In this document: positions 31,213 to 37,420 of the stretch, one piece after another
Layout: the number at the start of each line of letters is the position of its first letter
Position numbering within the stretch: the stretch's first letter is position 1
Notes under the pieces: model-generated
Databases searched by the model: none
What the model was told of the DNA's origin: nothing
The model's input: only the letters and a program-made list of their open reading frames with translations
Position numbers and translations under genes: made by a program
IMG/VR virus record: IMGVR_UViG_3300015241_000024
Coordinates: 1-38,060 of that record
Source: a virus
Strand: one strand, 5' to 3'
Length of the DNA: 38,060 bases

Positions 31213-31255
31213 GCCCCTGCACTCGGCTAAGTCGGTTCGAATCCGACAAGGGGCA
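31213..31255 (+). ncRNA. tRNA-like minihelix (acceptor stem plus T arm only)
   Basis: A perfect 5-bp T stem (GTCGG 31231-31235, CCGAC 31243-31247) with the canonical loop TTCGAAT, followed by AAGGGGC. GCCCCT at 31213-31218 pairs with AGGGGC (31249-31254), giving 6 bp of acceptor stem. Only 12 bases lie between acceptor and T arm, so no D or anticodon arm is possible. This is a shortened tRNA or a deliberate minihelix; the matching 5' acceptor for a full-length tRNA is not found upstream. Confidence 0.5.
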
Positions 31256-31259
31256 CGAC

Positions 31260-31418
31260 GTGCAACCCCGTTGCTGAACGCGAAAGCGTAGACGCGGGAA
31301 AGTGGTTGCTCGCTGGCCGAGAACGGCCCGTGCGGAGCCGGCGCGCAAAGGGACGCCTTACGACCTGACCGATGGGAAAGACCAATCACCTATGGCACCG
31401 AGGGAAAATCTGGTGCCA
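31260..31418 (+). other. Non-coding stretch with strong hairpins
   Basis: No ORF is supported. Hairpins seen: ACGC-GAAA-GCGT (31278-31289, GNRA tetraloop), GGCCG-AGAA-CGGCC (31315-31328) and TGGCACC/GGTGCCA (31393-31399 with 31412-31418, 12-base loop). The density suggests a structured RNA between two tRNA-like elements. It could be part of a larger RNA with them. I see no known riboswitch or intron core. Confidence 0.4.
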
Positions 31419-31420
31419 AT

Positions 31421-31513
31421 CCAACTGAGTTGTGAAGGCGCATACGAGATAGGCAGATGAAACACTCTGGACGATTTTAAACCGAGGAGCAGGTTCGAAT
31501 CCTGCCGGTTGGA
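31421..31513 (+). tRNA. tRNA-like element with abnormal anticodon region
   Basis: Acceptor CCAACTG (31421-31427) pairs with CGGTTGG (31506-31512), 7 bp with one G-U. A D arm TGTG/CATA has the loop AAGGCG with the conserved GG. The T arm GCAGG-TTCGAAT-CCTGC is perfect. The 44 bases between D and T arms form no 5+7+5 anticodon arm; the best pairings (CAGA/TCTG, then an imperfect CTCTGG/CCGAGG) leave large loops. At 93 bases it might be a type II tRNA with long variable arm, or a decayed or intron-bearing one. The anticodon cannot be called. Confidence 0.4.
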
Positions 31514-31522
31514 CGAGGTAAC

Positions 31523-31612
31523 ATGAAAAAGCTCATCATCAAGACCATCTCGGTTCGCGTCACCAAGCCTTCAACTGGGCATGACTCGAGTCCGAGTATC
31601 TCGGAGAAATAA
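31523..31612 (+). CDS. Very small ORF between tRNA-like elements (29 aa)
   Basis: ATG 31523 follows a GAGGT ribosome-site-like sequence by three bases and reads 29 codons to TAA 31610. The product is basic at the start (KKLIIKTISVRVTK) and Ser-rich at the end. It fills the gap between two tRNA-like elements. It may be a real mini-protein; support is limited to the ribosome site. Confidence 0.35.
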   Translation: MKKLIIKTISVRVTKPSTGHDSSPSISEK

Positions 31613-31620
31613 GCAGCACA

Positions 31621-31693
31621 CCTGCACGAGGCCTTGGTTGGCCTGCCGAGCCTTATAAGCACGGCGTGCCTGGTTCGAATCCAGGGTGCAGGA
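31621..31693 (+). tRNA. tRNA, anticodon probably UAU (Ile, codon AUA)
   Basis: 73 bases: acceptor CCTGCAC/GTGCAGG (7 bp), D arm GGCC-TTGGTT-GGCC, T arm CCTGG-TTCGAAT-CCAGG, discriminator A at 31693. The anticodon arm is unusual: a 7-bp stem GCCGAGC (31645-31651)/GCACGGC (31659-31665) with an internal A-A mismatch and the loop CTTATAA, so the anticodon would be TAT. It would read AUA, a codon rare in GC-rich genomes. CCA is not encoded. Confidence 0.55.
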
Positions 31694-31695
31694 CT

Positions 31696-31749
31696 GCCGC
31701 GTCATCTGGACTCTGTTCCCCCTCAGAGGACGGGTGGCGCGGCTTTTTT
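31696..31749 (+). terminator. Intrinsic terminator after the tRNA
   Basis: Outer stem GCCGCG (31696-31701)/CGCGGC (31738-31743), inner stem CTCTG (31711-31715)/CAGAG (31724-31728), directly followed by six T (31744-31749). It begins 3 bases after the tRNA, fitting a tRNA transcript end. Confidence 0.65.
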
Positions 31750-31760
31750 GGCGCGGATCC

Positions 31761-31848
31761 AGTGGGTAAGCGCATGGTGAGCGGTTGTGAGGCCAGCGAA
31801 TTTAAAAGTCCGTCTCACAAATGGCGCGGTTCGATTCCGCGGCCCACT
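31761..31848 (+). tRNA. tRNA-like element with enlarged anticodon loop
   Basis: Acceptor AGTGGGT (31761-31767)/GCCCACT (31842-31848), extended by CC/GG to 9 bp. A D arm (CGC/GCG, loop contains GG) and a perfect T arm (CGCGG-TTCGATT-CCGCG, 31825-31841) are present. The anticodon stem TTGTGAG (31785-31791)/CTCACAA (31814-31820) is 7 bp but encloses 22 bases rather than 7. The extra bases might be a tiny intron, or the element may be a decayed tRNA. The anticodon cannot be called. Confidence 0.42.
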
Positions 31849-31876
31849 GGTGATGCACAACTTCGAGGGGCGACAC

Positions 31877-32188
31877 ATGATGAAGTCTATGAAAATCGCA
31901 ATATCGCTCATGGCGTGTGCACTTGTCGTGGTCGGATGCGGGTCCGCCGTCGATGCCGTGCGGGAGACCGAAGATCAGAAGGTCACCTGCGTCGACTATT
32001 GGGCCGTCGCTTCGTATCCCCAGGGGGACATGGCGGATCTGTCGCTGCACATCGAAGCGGCCGCCCATGACGATTCCAAGAACATCGAGGAGAAGGCATC
32101 GACCTACGTTCGAGAAGGCGCGAATGGTCCGGAGGTGGTTGCCGGCTGTTTCGTGCCAGGGTACGTGCTGTTTGTGAGGCAACAGTGA
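31877..32188 (+). CDS. Lipoprotein
   Basis: From ATG 31877 (ribosome site GAGGGG), 103 residues: a basic start (MMKSMK), a hydrophobic core (IAISLMACALVVVGCGS) with lipobox VVGC, then a polar mature part with two more Cys. Phage lipoproteins often block superinfection or modify the envelope; here nothing further supports a role. A second ATG at 31880 is equally possible. Confidence 0.65.
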   Translation: MMKSMKIAISLMACALVVVGCGSAVDAVRETEDQKVTCVDYWAVASYPQGDMADLSLHIEAAAHDDSKNIEEKASTYVREGANGPEVVAGCFVPGYVLFVRQQ

Positions 32189-32298
32189 CCGAGGTGTTCG
32201 AGTACGGATGGTTGGCGCTAGGTGCCGGGGCATTGACCGCGGCGTGCGCGACCATCGCGGTCATGCGGTTCATCGCCTGGTGGAGGGACAGAGTATGA
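32185..32298 (+). CDS. Tiny membrane protein (37 aa)
   Basis: GTG 32185 overlaps the lipoprotein stop (GTGA) and ATGA joins the end to the next gene. One hydrophobic helix (WLALGAGALTAACATIAVM) and a basic end (WWRDRV). Probably co-translated with the lipoprotein; unknown. Confidence 0.55.
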   Translation: MTEVFEYGWLALGAGALTAACATIAVMRFIAWWRDRV

Positions 32299-32471
32299 CG
32301 GTGACATTGCTCGTGAACGACAGCATGCTGCGCGTGGGAAAGCACCTGGGGCCGAAAGACCGGCGGAATCTGCTCGATTGGCTCGAGGGTCGGTACCGGA
32401 TGATGGGCGCCAACCTGACCGGCATCCGGGTCAGTGTGGACGGTTGTGCATGGGACTGGTTTCCGTGCTAA
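32295..32471 (+). CDS. Small hypothetical protein (58 aa)
   Basis: From ATG 32295 (ATGA overlap): TVTLLVNDSMLRVGKHLGPK, DRRNLLDWLEGRYRMMG and a Cys/Trp end. A small alpha/beta protein. Not recognised. Confidence 0.5.
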   Translation: MTVTLLVNDSMLRVGKHLGPKDRRNLLDWLEGRYRMMGANLTGIRVSVDGCAWDWFPC

Positions 32472-32472
32472 C

Positions 32473-32481
32473 GTATTGACA
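32473..32481 (+). repeat. GTATTGACA motif copy
   Basis: Exact 9-mer between genes, ending 2 bases before the small terminase ATG at 32484. Confidence 0.75.
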
Positions 32482-32483
32482 AG

Positions 32484-32981
32484 ATGACAGGACGGCCTAC
32501 GACGTGCACTGAGGAATTGGCTTTGAGGATTGCCAGGCACCTCCGCCGCGGACGTACGATGCGGTGTGCGGCGGGACTCGAGGGAGTGCCGTTCCAAAAC
32601 ATTATGAATTGGCGACGTGATGGCCGAAAAGGTGTCGAGCCATATGCCACCTTTTGGAAGCTAACGCATGAGGCCGAAGCCAAAGCCGAGGACATCTTTA
32701 CAGGTGTTTTTACGAGGCGCGCGCGTGCTAAGCCTGGCACTTTGGTGGATACGGACGGCGCGAAGTTGGCAATGGAATGGCTAAAGCGCAGACGGTGGAA
32801 AGACTGGTGGCGCGAGAATGCTGGTACCGGTCAGTGGGAGAAAGTGCCCACAACGATGAGCGACGACGAGCTGAAAACAGCGATGAAACGCGAGCTGAAA
32901 AAACTTGCAAAACGGACGGACGACCGCAGATTGGTCGAGGTGCTCGATGCCGTGGATGATGAGGAAATACGAGAAGAGTGA
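32484..32981 (+). CDS. terS: Terminase small subunit
   Basis: A 165-residue protein with an N-terminal helix-turn-helix-like part (EELALRIARHLRRGRTMRCA, AGLEGVPFQNIMNWRRDGRK), a central helical oligomerisation region and an acidic/basic C-terminus, as in small terminases that mark the DNA for packaging. It lies upstream of the large subunit. The gene has no normal ribosome site: a copy of GTATTGACA ends 2 bases before its ATG, so initiation may be leaderless-like or the 9-mer may be a binding site. Confidence 0.7.
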   Translation: MTGRPTTCTEELALRIARHLRRGRTMRCAAGLEGVPFQNIMNWRRDGRKGVEPYATFWKLTHEAEAKAEDIFTGVFTRRARAKPGTLVDTDGAKLAMEWLKRRRWKDWWRENAGTGQWEKVPTTMSDDELKTAMKRELKKLAKRTDDRRLVEVLDAVDDEEIREE

Positions 32982-33357
32982 CCTCGCGGGTGTGAGGTAT
33001 CTCTGGATTACGTCTCTGCTCGAGACGAGCATTCGAGACCAGGGGAGCACGTCGGATATCTGGGCAGAATACGCGCCCATTGTTGCGCGGCTTGCTGCGC
33101 ATTCGCACGTTATCTGCGACGCTGAGGATCGAGACGTCATCTGGGCGTTTGCGTCGATGCAGCGTGACCACGTGCACATGGCGGTCGTGAAGCGCAACTT
33201 TGAGGAGCTCCGAGGTGAGCTCCTTTACGCGCTCATCGGGCTGAAATTGAAGAAGCCAGGGCGCTACACGTTCGTGATTCCGGACATCTTGACGGAGTAC
33301 GGTGAAATGCCGCGCCAGTGGGTGTTCGACCCCTGGGCGGTTGGGAAGGAGATTTGA
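32956..33357 (+). CDS. Possible GNAT-like acetyltransferase domain protein
   Basis: From ATG 32956 (26-base overlap with the small terminase end), 133 residues: LAGVRYLWITSLLETSIRDQ, VIWAFASMQRDHVHMAVVKR and NFEELRGELLYALIGLKLKK, followed by YTFVIPDILTEYG. The strand-helix pattern around VKRNFEELRGELLYAL is like GNAT motif A, though the G-x-G/A signature is weak. Many podophages carry such a gene next to terminases. Low confidence; the alternative start is 32959. Confidence 0.45.
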   Translation: MMRKYEKSDLAGVRYLWITSLLETSIRDQGSTSDIWAEYAPIVARLAAHSHVICDAEDRDVIWAFASMQRDHVHMAVVKRNFEELRGELLYALIGLKLKKPGRYTFVIPDILTEYGEMPRQWVFDPWAVGKEI

Positions 33358-33358
33358 C

Positions 33359-34243
33359 ATGGTGAAATGTAATGGGTGCGGTTTGCGAATCAACGACATC
33401 CTGTTCCAGGGAACCGTCCACGAGGGTTGCGTGCAGCATGGTCGGTTCATAGACCACGGCGACCGAGAGGCACGGGACAAGGCCTTTGAGCAACGGGTGG
33501 CGCAGGCTGGCGGCGTTTCGGAATTGTTGCGAGCATCGCAACAGCAAGCAGGGTTGACATACTGCAACAAGTGCGGGGGAACCATGGGCGGCGTAGTCCA
33601 TAACTGTCAGGCAGCGATGGCGCAGCAGGCAGCGATGGCGCAGCAGGCGAAATGGCAGGTGGGGAATGGTCAACTGGCGAACATGCACGACGCGGCCGCA
33701 AGGGAGCAAGCGGCGATGCAGGGACAGAATTTGATGTCGCAGGTGGGAAGCACTGGTTTCGGCGCTCAACTTGGCGCTTGCCCCGTCAATGCCAAAGACG
33801 AGCTGGCGAGGGCGGATGGCAGAATCCGAGAGCTACAGGTCCAAGTGGGACGCTTGCAAGGCGAGCTTGCTAGACCGGAAGACAAGCTCTTGTTCGCTCG
33901 GCTTACAGAGGCGGACGCACGCGTCGAGGAGCTGAAAGAAAAGTACGCAGGCAGCCTGCGGCTTCATGACAGCGCACGTGAGCGCATCGCGGAGCTGGAG
34001 GCGCTCCTGAACTCCGAGACGGGGGACTACGTGCACGGCATGATTTATCGGAAGGCCACGATACGCACCGCTGAGCTAGAAAATAAGCTCGAAGCCTACA
34101 AGGAAGGCGCCGATGAGCTGCACGAAATGGCCATCACCGAACGTCGTCGGGCGAATAGCCTCAGCGATGAATGCGGCGCGCTTAAGTCGCAGAACACCGA
34201 GCTGTTGGCCGAGAACGCGCGGCTGAGGCGTGGTGGGCGATGA
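33359..34243 (+). CDS. Zinc-ribbon and coiled-coil protein, unknown
   Basis: From ATG 33359 (ribosome site GGAAGGAG), 294 residues. Two Cys pairs (CNGC near 4-7; CNKCGG about residue 76 with a following HNC) could bind zinc. The middle is Ala/Gln-rich with an exact 18-base tandem repeat (33610-33645, encoding AAMAQQ twice). Residues about 145-290 are a long coiled coil. It may be a DNA- or terminase-associated protein; unknown. Confidence 0.5.
   Translation: MVKCNGCGLRINDILFQGTVHEGCVQHGRFIDHGDREARDKAFEQRVAQAGGVSELLRASQQQAGLTYCNKCGGTMGGVVHNCQAAMAQQAAMAQQAKWQVGNGQLANMHDAAAREQAAMQGQNLMSQVGSTGFGAQLGACPVNAKDELARADGRIRELQVQVGRLQGELARPEDKLLFARLTEADARVEELKEKYAGSLRLHDSARERIAELEALLNSETGDYVHGMIYRKATIRTAELENKLEAYKEGADELHEMAITERRRANSLSDECGALKSQNTELLAENARLRRGGR
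33610..33645 (+). repeat. 18-base tandem repeat, two copies
   Basis: The unit GGCAGCGATGGCGCAGCA occurs exactly twice in a row (33610-33627 and 33628-33645) inside the zinc-ribbon/coiled-coil gene, duplicating an AAMAQQ-like hexapeptide in frame. Probably replication slippage. Confidence 0.85.
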
Positions 34244-34452
34244 GCCTCTACGAGGAGATGTCGGACGACGAACTCGCGGTGCGCGTGCTCGAAGAAGCGC
34301 ACAAGATCGAGATGGCCGCCATCGCTGAACAGTCTCGCTTGCGTAGAACAGCGTGCCGAAATATGTGCATCCGATTCCTGACGACTACGGCCGTGCGCTG
34401 GGACAGCGTGATGTTCAAGGATGCCGTGGAAGCGGCAAAGGTGATTCGATGA
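34240..34452 (+). CDS. Small hypothetical protein (70 aa)
   Basis: ATGA overlaps on both ends. A helical product (LYEEMSDDELAVRVLEEAHK, then EMAAIAEQSRLRRTACRN) with a basic/Cys central part. Unknown. Confidence 0.5.
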   Translation: MSLYEEMSDDELAVRVLEEAHKIEMAAIAEQSRLRRTACRNMCIRFLTTTAVRWDSVMFKDAVEAAKVIR

Positions 34453-34658
34453 GGCCGATTTGCCCCGCATGCGCCTCCGAAGCTGGGAAGCGGTCGGCCG
34501 CCGAGGCTACGGTGGTGACGCTCATCCTGGTTGCGATAAACGGACTCGAGGCTCTTGAGGAGCGGCTATGCGTGAAGCACTTGACGTTGCACGTCAATGT
34601 GCTCGCAATCGTCACCGCGACGTTGAAAGAAGACAAACAACTGGAAGAGGAAGCATGA
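34449..34658 (+). CDS. Small protein with N-terminal Cys pair (69 aa)
   Basis: From ATG 34449: RPICPACASEAGKRSAAE, where CPAC could bind zinc, then a hydrophobic stretch (TVVTLILVAINGLEALEERL) and an acidic end. Unknown. The stop overlaps the co-chaperonin start. Confidence 0.48.
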   Translation: MRPICPACASEAGKRSAAEATVVTLILVAINGLEALEERLCVKHLTLHVNVLAIVTATLKEDKQLEEEA

Positions 34659-34990
34659 TCAAACTCGAAGATGTCAAGCCACTACACAACTTGGTGGCGG
34701 TCAGAGAAGTCGCGCAGCCGGGCGCCATCATCCACACGCCGGGCAACGCCAGCAACGAGCAGCGTGTGTTCGCCGTGTTGGGCTCGGGGCCAGGGCGCAT
34801 CGAGAACAGCATCGTCGCCAGCGCCGGTCTAAAACGAGGTGACCTGGTGCTCATCGGAAGCTGCTCGTGGCTCACCGTGCGCACGGACAAGGGCATGATT
34901 CAAATCGTCAGCGACGACCAAATCTGGTGCGTGGTTGGCCACGTCGATGTCGACGCTATCCAAGAAGAGCCTCGGCTGGAGCTGTCTTGA
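34655..34990 (+). CDS. GroES-like co-chaperonin
   Basis: From ATG 34655, 111 residues with the GroES layout: KLEDVKPLHNLVAVREVAQP (first strand; compare the 'RPLxDRVLV' start of GroES), a mobile-loop-like GAIIHTPGNASNEQ (about residues 24-37), VFAVLGSGPGRI (the 'GxVxxVGPG' strand), LKRGDLVLIGSCSW ('VGDRVLF'), ending SDDQIWCVVG ('DILAVI'). It would cap host GroEL to help fold the capsid, as T4 gp31 does. Packaging genes surround it. Coupled to the previous gene by ATGA. Confidence 0.68.
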   Translation: MIKLEDVKPLHNLVAVREVAQPGAIIHTPGNASNEQRVFAVLGSGPGRIENSIVASAGLKRGDLVLIGSCSWLTVRTDKGMIQIVSDDQIWCVVGHVDVDAIQEEPRLELS

Positions 34991-35202
34991 AAAATAAGCT
35001 GGATGGGTGCCCCTTATGCCAACGCGCACCCCACATCAATGGCAATGTCTATGCTCGCAGATGTGTGCCTTGCGGTGGTCCTGGTTACGTGTGCATCTTC
35101 TGCTTGGTGGCGGGGAAGTGCCCTCACTTTTCGAAAAAGGAGGTTCAGAAGATGAAGAAAATAGCGGCCGGATGCCCAGGGGGTGAACGATGGGCGCCTT
35201 GA
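34987..35202 (+). CDS. Small zinc-finger protein, TTG start (71 aa)
   Basis: TTG 34987 overlaps the co-chaperonin stop (TTGA); no ATG lies nearby in frame. The product has GCPLCQRAPHINGNVYARRC, a second group VPCGGPGYVCIFC and CPHF, a treble-clef-like zinc pattern also seen in restriction-alleviation-type proteins. Unknown; the TTG start is inferred from overlap. Confidence 0.5.
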   Translation: MKNKLDGCPLCQRAPHINGNVYARRCVPCGGPGYVCIFCLVAGKCPHFSKKEVQKMKKIAAGCPGGERWAP

Positions 35203-35513
35203 AACGCTACGTCTACATGAAGGTGCTCAACCCGCACCTGATTCATGGTGTCGGGCACAATTCGACGTTCAGCCTGTCGCAGGAGCACGTCATCGAGCGC
35301 GATGGCGACGAGGTCACGGTGCGATGGGAGGGCAAGGTGATATCCTTCCCCTGGTCAAGTGTGGTGGAGGCTGTTCATGCCGTACAAGAGCAAAGCGCAA
35401 GAGAAGAAGTTCCACATTCTGGAGAAGGAGGGCAAAATCAGCCCGGCCACGGTCAAGGAATGGGACAAGGCGAGCAAGGGAAAAAAGCTGCCGGCCAAAA
35501 AGGGCGGCGGTAA
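35190..35513 (+). CDS. Small hypothetical protein (107 aa)
   Basis: ATG 35190 with a GGGGGTGA ribosome site. The N-terminal part looks real (MKVLNPHLIHGVGHNSTFSL, EHVIERDGDEVTVRWEGKVI, SFPWSSVVEAV), beta-rich. The C-terminal 46 residues lie over the next gene in another frame and are Gly/Gln-rich, so their sequence is probably dictated by that gene. Confidence 0.5.
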   Translation: MGALKRYVYMKVLNPHLIHGVGHNSTFSLSQEHVIERDGDEVTVRWEGKVISFPWSSVVEAVHAVQEQSAREEVPHSGEGGQNQPGHGQGMGQGEQGKKAAGQKGRR

Positions 35514-35547
35514 GGTGGGCGGCCCGATGTTCGAGGGAAGCTCCTGA
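35377..35547 (+). CDS. Small basic protein of a common phage family (56 aa)
   Basis: From ATG 35377: PYKSKAQEKKFHILEKEGKI, SPATVKEWDKASKGKKLPAK then a Gly/Lys-rich end. 'PYKSKAQ...WDKxxK' is a phrase of small proteins often found near phage terminases. It overlaps the previous gene by 137 bases in another frame. Confidence 0.6.
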   Translation: MPYKSKAQEKKFHILEKEGKISPATVKEWDKASKGKKLPAKKGGGKVGGPMFEGSS

Positions 35548-35570
35548 AAAAGCTCTCGCGCGCTGAGGCG

Positions 35571-37196
35571 TTGGTCGAGGCATCGAGCTCGCGGGGAACC
35601 AGTGACCTGGTCATCCCCGCGAGCTTTTTGTCGTTCCTCGAGATGGTCAACGTCACGCCAACGCTCGCGCAACGGGTGGCCTGCCTGGTGGCTTACGACG
35701 GGCTAGAGCCGTGCGAGCTCGAGGGCGACGAGAGGGACATGGCCTACGAGCTGTTCGGGCCCGTAGAGCGCTTCCCGGCCATCGCACGGGCTCACGTGTT
35801 CGCGTTGTGCGGTGGTCGCGCGGGCAAGACCTACGTGCTCGGCGCGCTCCGCCTGGTGCACGGCGCGTACGTTCGTGACCTGTCGTCTCTGGCCCCGGGG
35901 GAAAACGCCGTGGCGCTCAGCATCGCGCCGTCCGACTTCATGCGGCAACAAATTATCAACTATCAGCTTGGCTGCATCCGCTCGGTGCCCGAGCTGAAAG
36001 CGACCATCGTCGCGCCGCGTTACCTGAAAGATTACGATCGGCCGGGCTCGTTCTCGATTCTGCGGCCCGATGGGCAGACCGTCGCGTTCGAGGGAGGCGT
36101 CTCGACACGTGGTGGTTATGGCGGACGCGCGCGGTCGCTCACCGATTGCCTCATGGACGAGTGCGCGTTCTTTCAGGATGCTGCGCACACGGTGAACGAC
36201 CAGGAGATTTTCAAGGCGGCGAGCCCTCGCGTGCTCCCCGGTGGGCAGATGATTGCGCCCACGACGGCGTGGGCGAAGACCGGATACCACTGGGAGCGTT
36301 GGCGAGAGAATTCAGCCAAAAAGATACAGGAAGAGCAAGATGTCGGTGCACCTAAGAACGCCATATCGATACATGCATCGACAACTACGCTCAGGCCCGC
36401 GGCAACCGAGATGGTCGAGCGCGAACGCTCTATCGATGGCGAGAATGCTCGCAGGGAATTCGATGCCATTCCCCAAGGCTCGACCCCATTGTCGTTCTTT
36501 CGCGAGGAGGAGCTCGCGCCATGCTTCGACGATTCGATGCCCTGGCCACTGCCGCCTGCGGGCTACGACGGTGCGCATCCGGAGATGAAGACGGCCGGCG
36601 CGGACTTTGGGTTCCGGTCGAACAGCAGTGCGCTTGCCATTACGCACAAGGCAGCCGGCCAGGTTGTGTTGGCGAATATAGAGGAGCTCCGCCCGGCACC
36701 GGGAATGCCCCTCCGGCCACGTGCCACGGCGGACGCGTTTGTGGGCATCTGCCAGCTTCACGAGGTGGGTGGCATCATGGCGGACGGCCACTACCGGGAG
36801 AGCATCGTCGAGAACCTCGGGGGCAGGATTGGACTCGTGGACGCCCCGGTGACGCCGTCGGAGGCGTTCATCCGGGCTCGGTCGCTTATTCGGAACGGCG
36901 TGGTTCGGATGCCGAATCCCAAGAAGTACCCCGTCATTGACCGCCTGGTGCGTCAATTGAAGGAGACGAAGGGGCAAGCGCTGGCCGGCGGTGGATTCGC
37001 CATCACCTTGCCCCTTTGGCCGGACGGCTCGCACGGCGATCTGGCCGCGGCGTTCGTGCTCTCGCTTTACCAGTTTGGTGGCAACGTGGCTGCGGCTACG
37101 GCGCCGAAGGTCGGTACCGAAGAATGGGAAGAAGCGGAGCGCAAGAAGCGACGAGCTCTTGCAAACCAGCGCAATCGTGGGAAAATGTGGACATGA
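35571..37196 (+). CDS. terL: Terminase large subunit
   Basis: A 541-residue packaging motor. Walker A CGGRAGKT (residues 80-87), Walker B with Asp-Glu in LMDECAFF (about 194-201), then the nuclease domain with GADFGFRSNS (about 343-352) and a late acidic HGDLAAAF (about 487). It pumps DNA into the head and cuts it. The start is uncertain: TTG 35571, or CTG 35544 which is coupled to the previous stop (CTGA). It lies just before the portal, as usual, with the stop coupled to the next ATG. Confidence 0.88.
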   Translation: MVEASSSRGTSDLVIPASFLSFLEMVNVTPTLAQRVACLVAYDGLEPCELEGDERDMAYELFGPVERFPAIARAHVFALCGGRAGKTYVLGALRLVHGAYVRDLSSLAPGENAVALSIAPSDFMRQQIINYQLGCIRSVPELKATIVAPRYLKDYDRPGSFSILRPDGQTVAFEGGVSTRGGYGGRARSLTDCLMDECAFFQDAAHTVNDQEIFKAASPRVLPGGQMIAPTTAWAKTGYHWERWRENSAKKIQEEQDVGAPKNAISIHASTTTLRPAATEMVERERSIDGENARREFDAIPQGSTPLSFFREEELAPCFDDSMPWPLPPAGYDGAHPEMKTAGADFGFRSNSSALAITHKAAGQVVLANIEELRPAPGMPLRPRATADAFVGICQLHEVGGIMADGHYRESIVENLGGRIGLVDAPVTPSEAFIRARSLIRNGVVRMPNPKKYPVIDRLVRQLKETKGQALAGGGFAITLPLWPDGSHGDLAAAFVLSLYQFGGNVAAATAPKVGTEEWEEAERKKRRALANQRNRGKMWT

Positions 37197-37420
37197 ATCC
37201 GGATTGGCAGGAAAAGGCGGCCTGGATGCGCCTCCACAACGCTATTCGCGCAACATGGGATGGCAACATCCTAATCAGCGCAGAGCTCGGGCCAGACCCT
37301 GCGGCGAAGAGCGCGGACAAGCCCGATGGCAACACGCCATTGTCTCCCGAGGAGCTACGGCGCAAACGTCTGCTCGGTGCCGGCAACAGGCTTGTAAAGG
37401 TCGAAAATGGCGACGAATAA
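37193..37420 (+). CDS. Small hypothetical protein (75 aa)
   Basis: From ATG 37193 (ATGA overlap): NPDWQEKAAWMRLHNAIRAT, DGNILISAELGPD and a basic/Pro-rich end. Between terminase and portal, it could be a packaging helper. Its last bases overlap the portal start by 14. Unknown. Confidence 0.5.
   Translation: MNPDWQEKAAWMRLHNAIRATWDGNILISAELGPDPAAKSADKPDGNTPLSPEELRRKRLLGAGNRLVKVENGDE

Noticed and set aside
31108-31389. Open frame on the - strand over the first tRNA-like element
   Set aside because: Its Cys-Arg-Ile-Arg-Thr-type sequence is what tRNA T arms give when translated in reverse; not a protein.
31260-31513. Group I intron, tmRNA or permuted tRNA linking the first two tRNA-like elements
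   Set aside because: No group I core or tag-peptide frame was found, and no 5' half matching the acceptor of the first element lies downstream.
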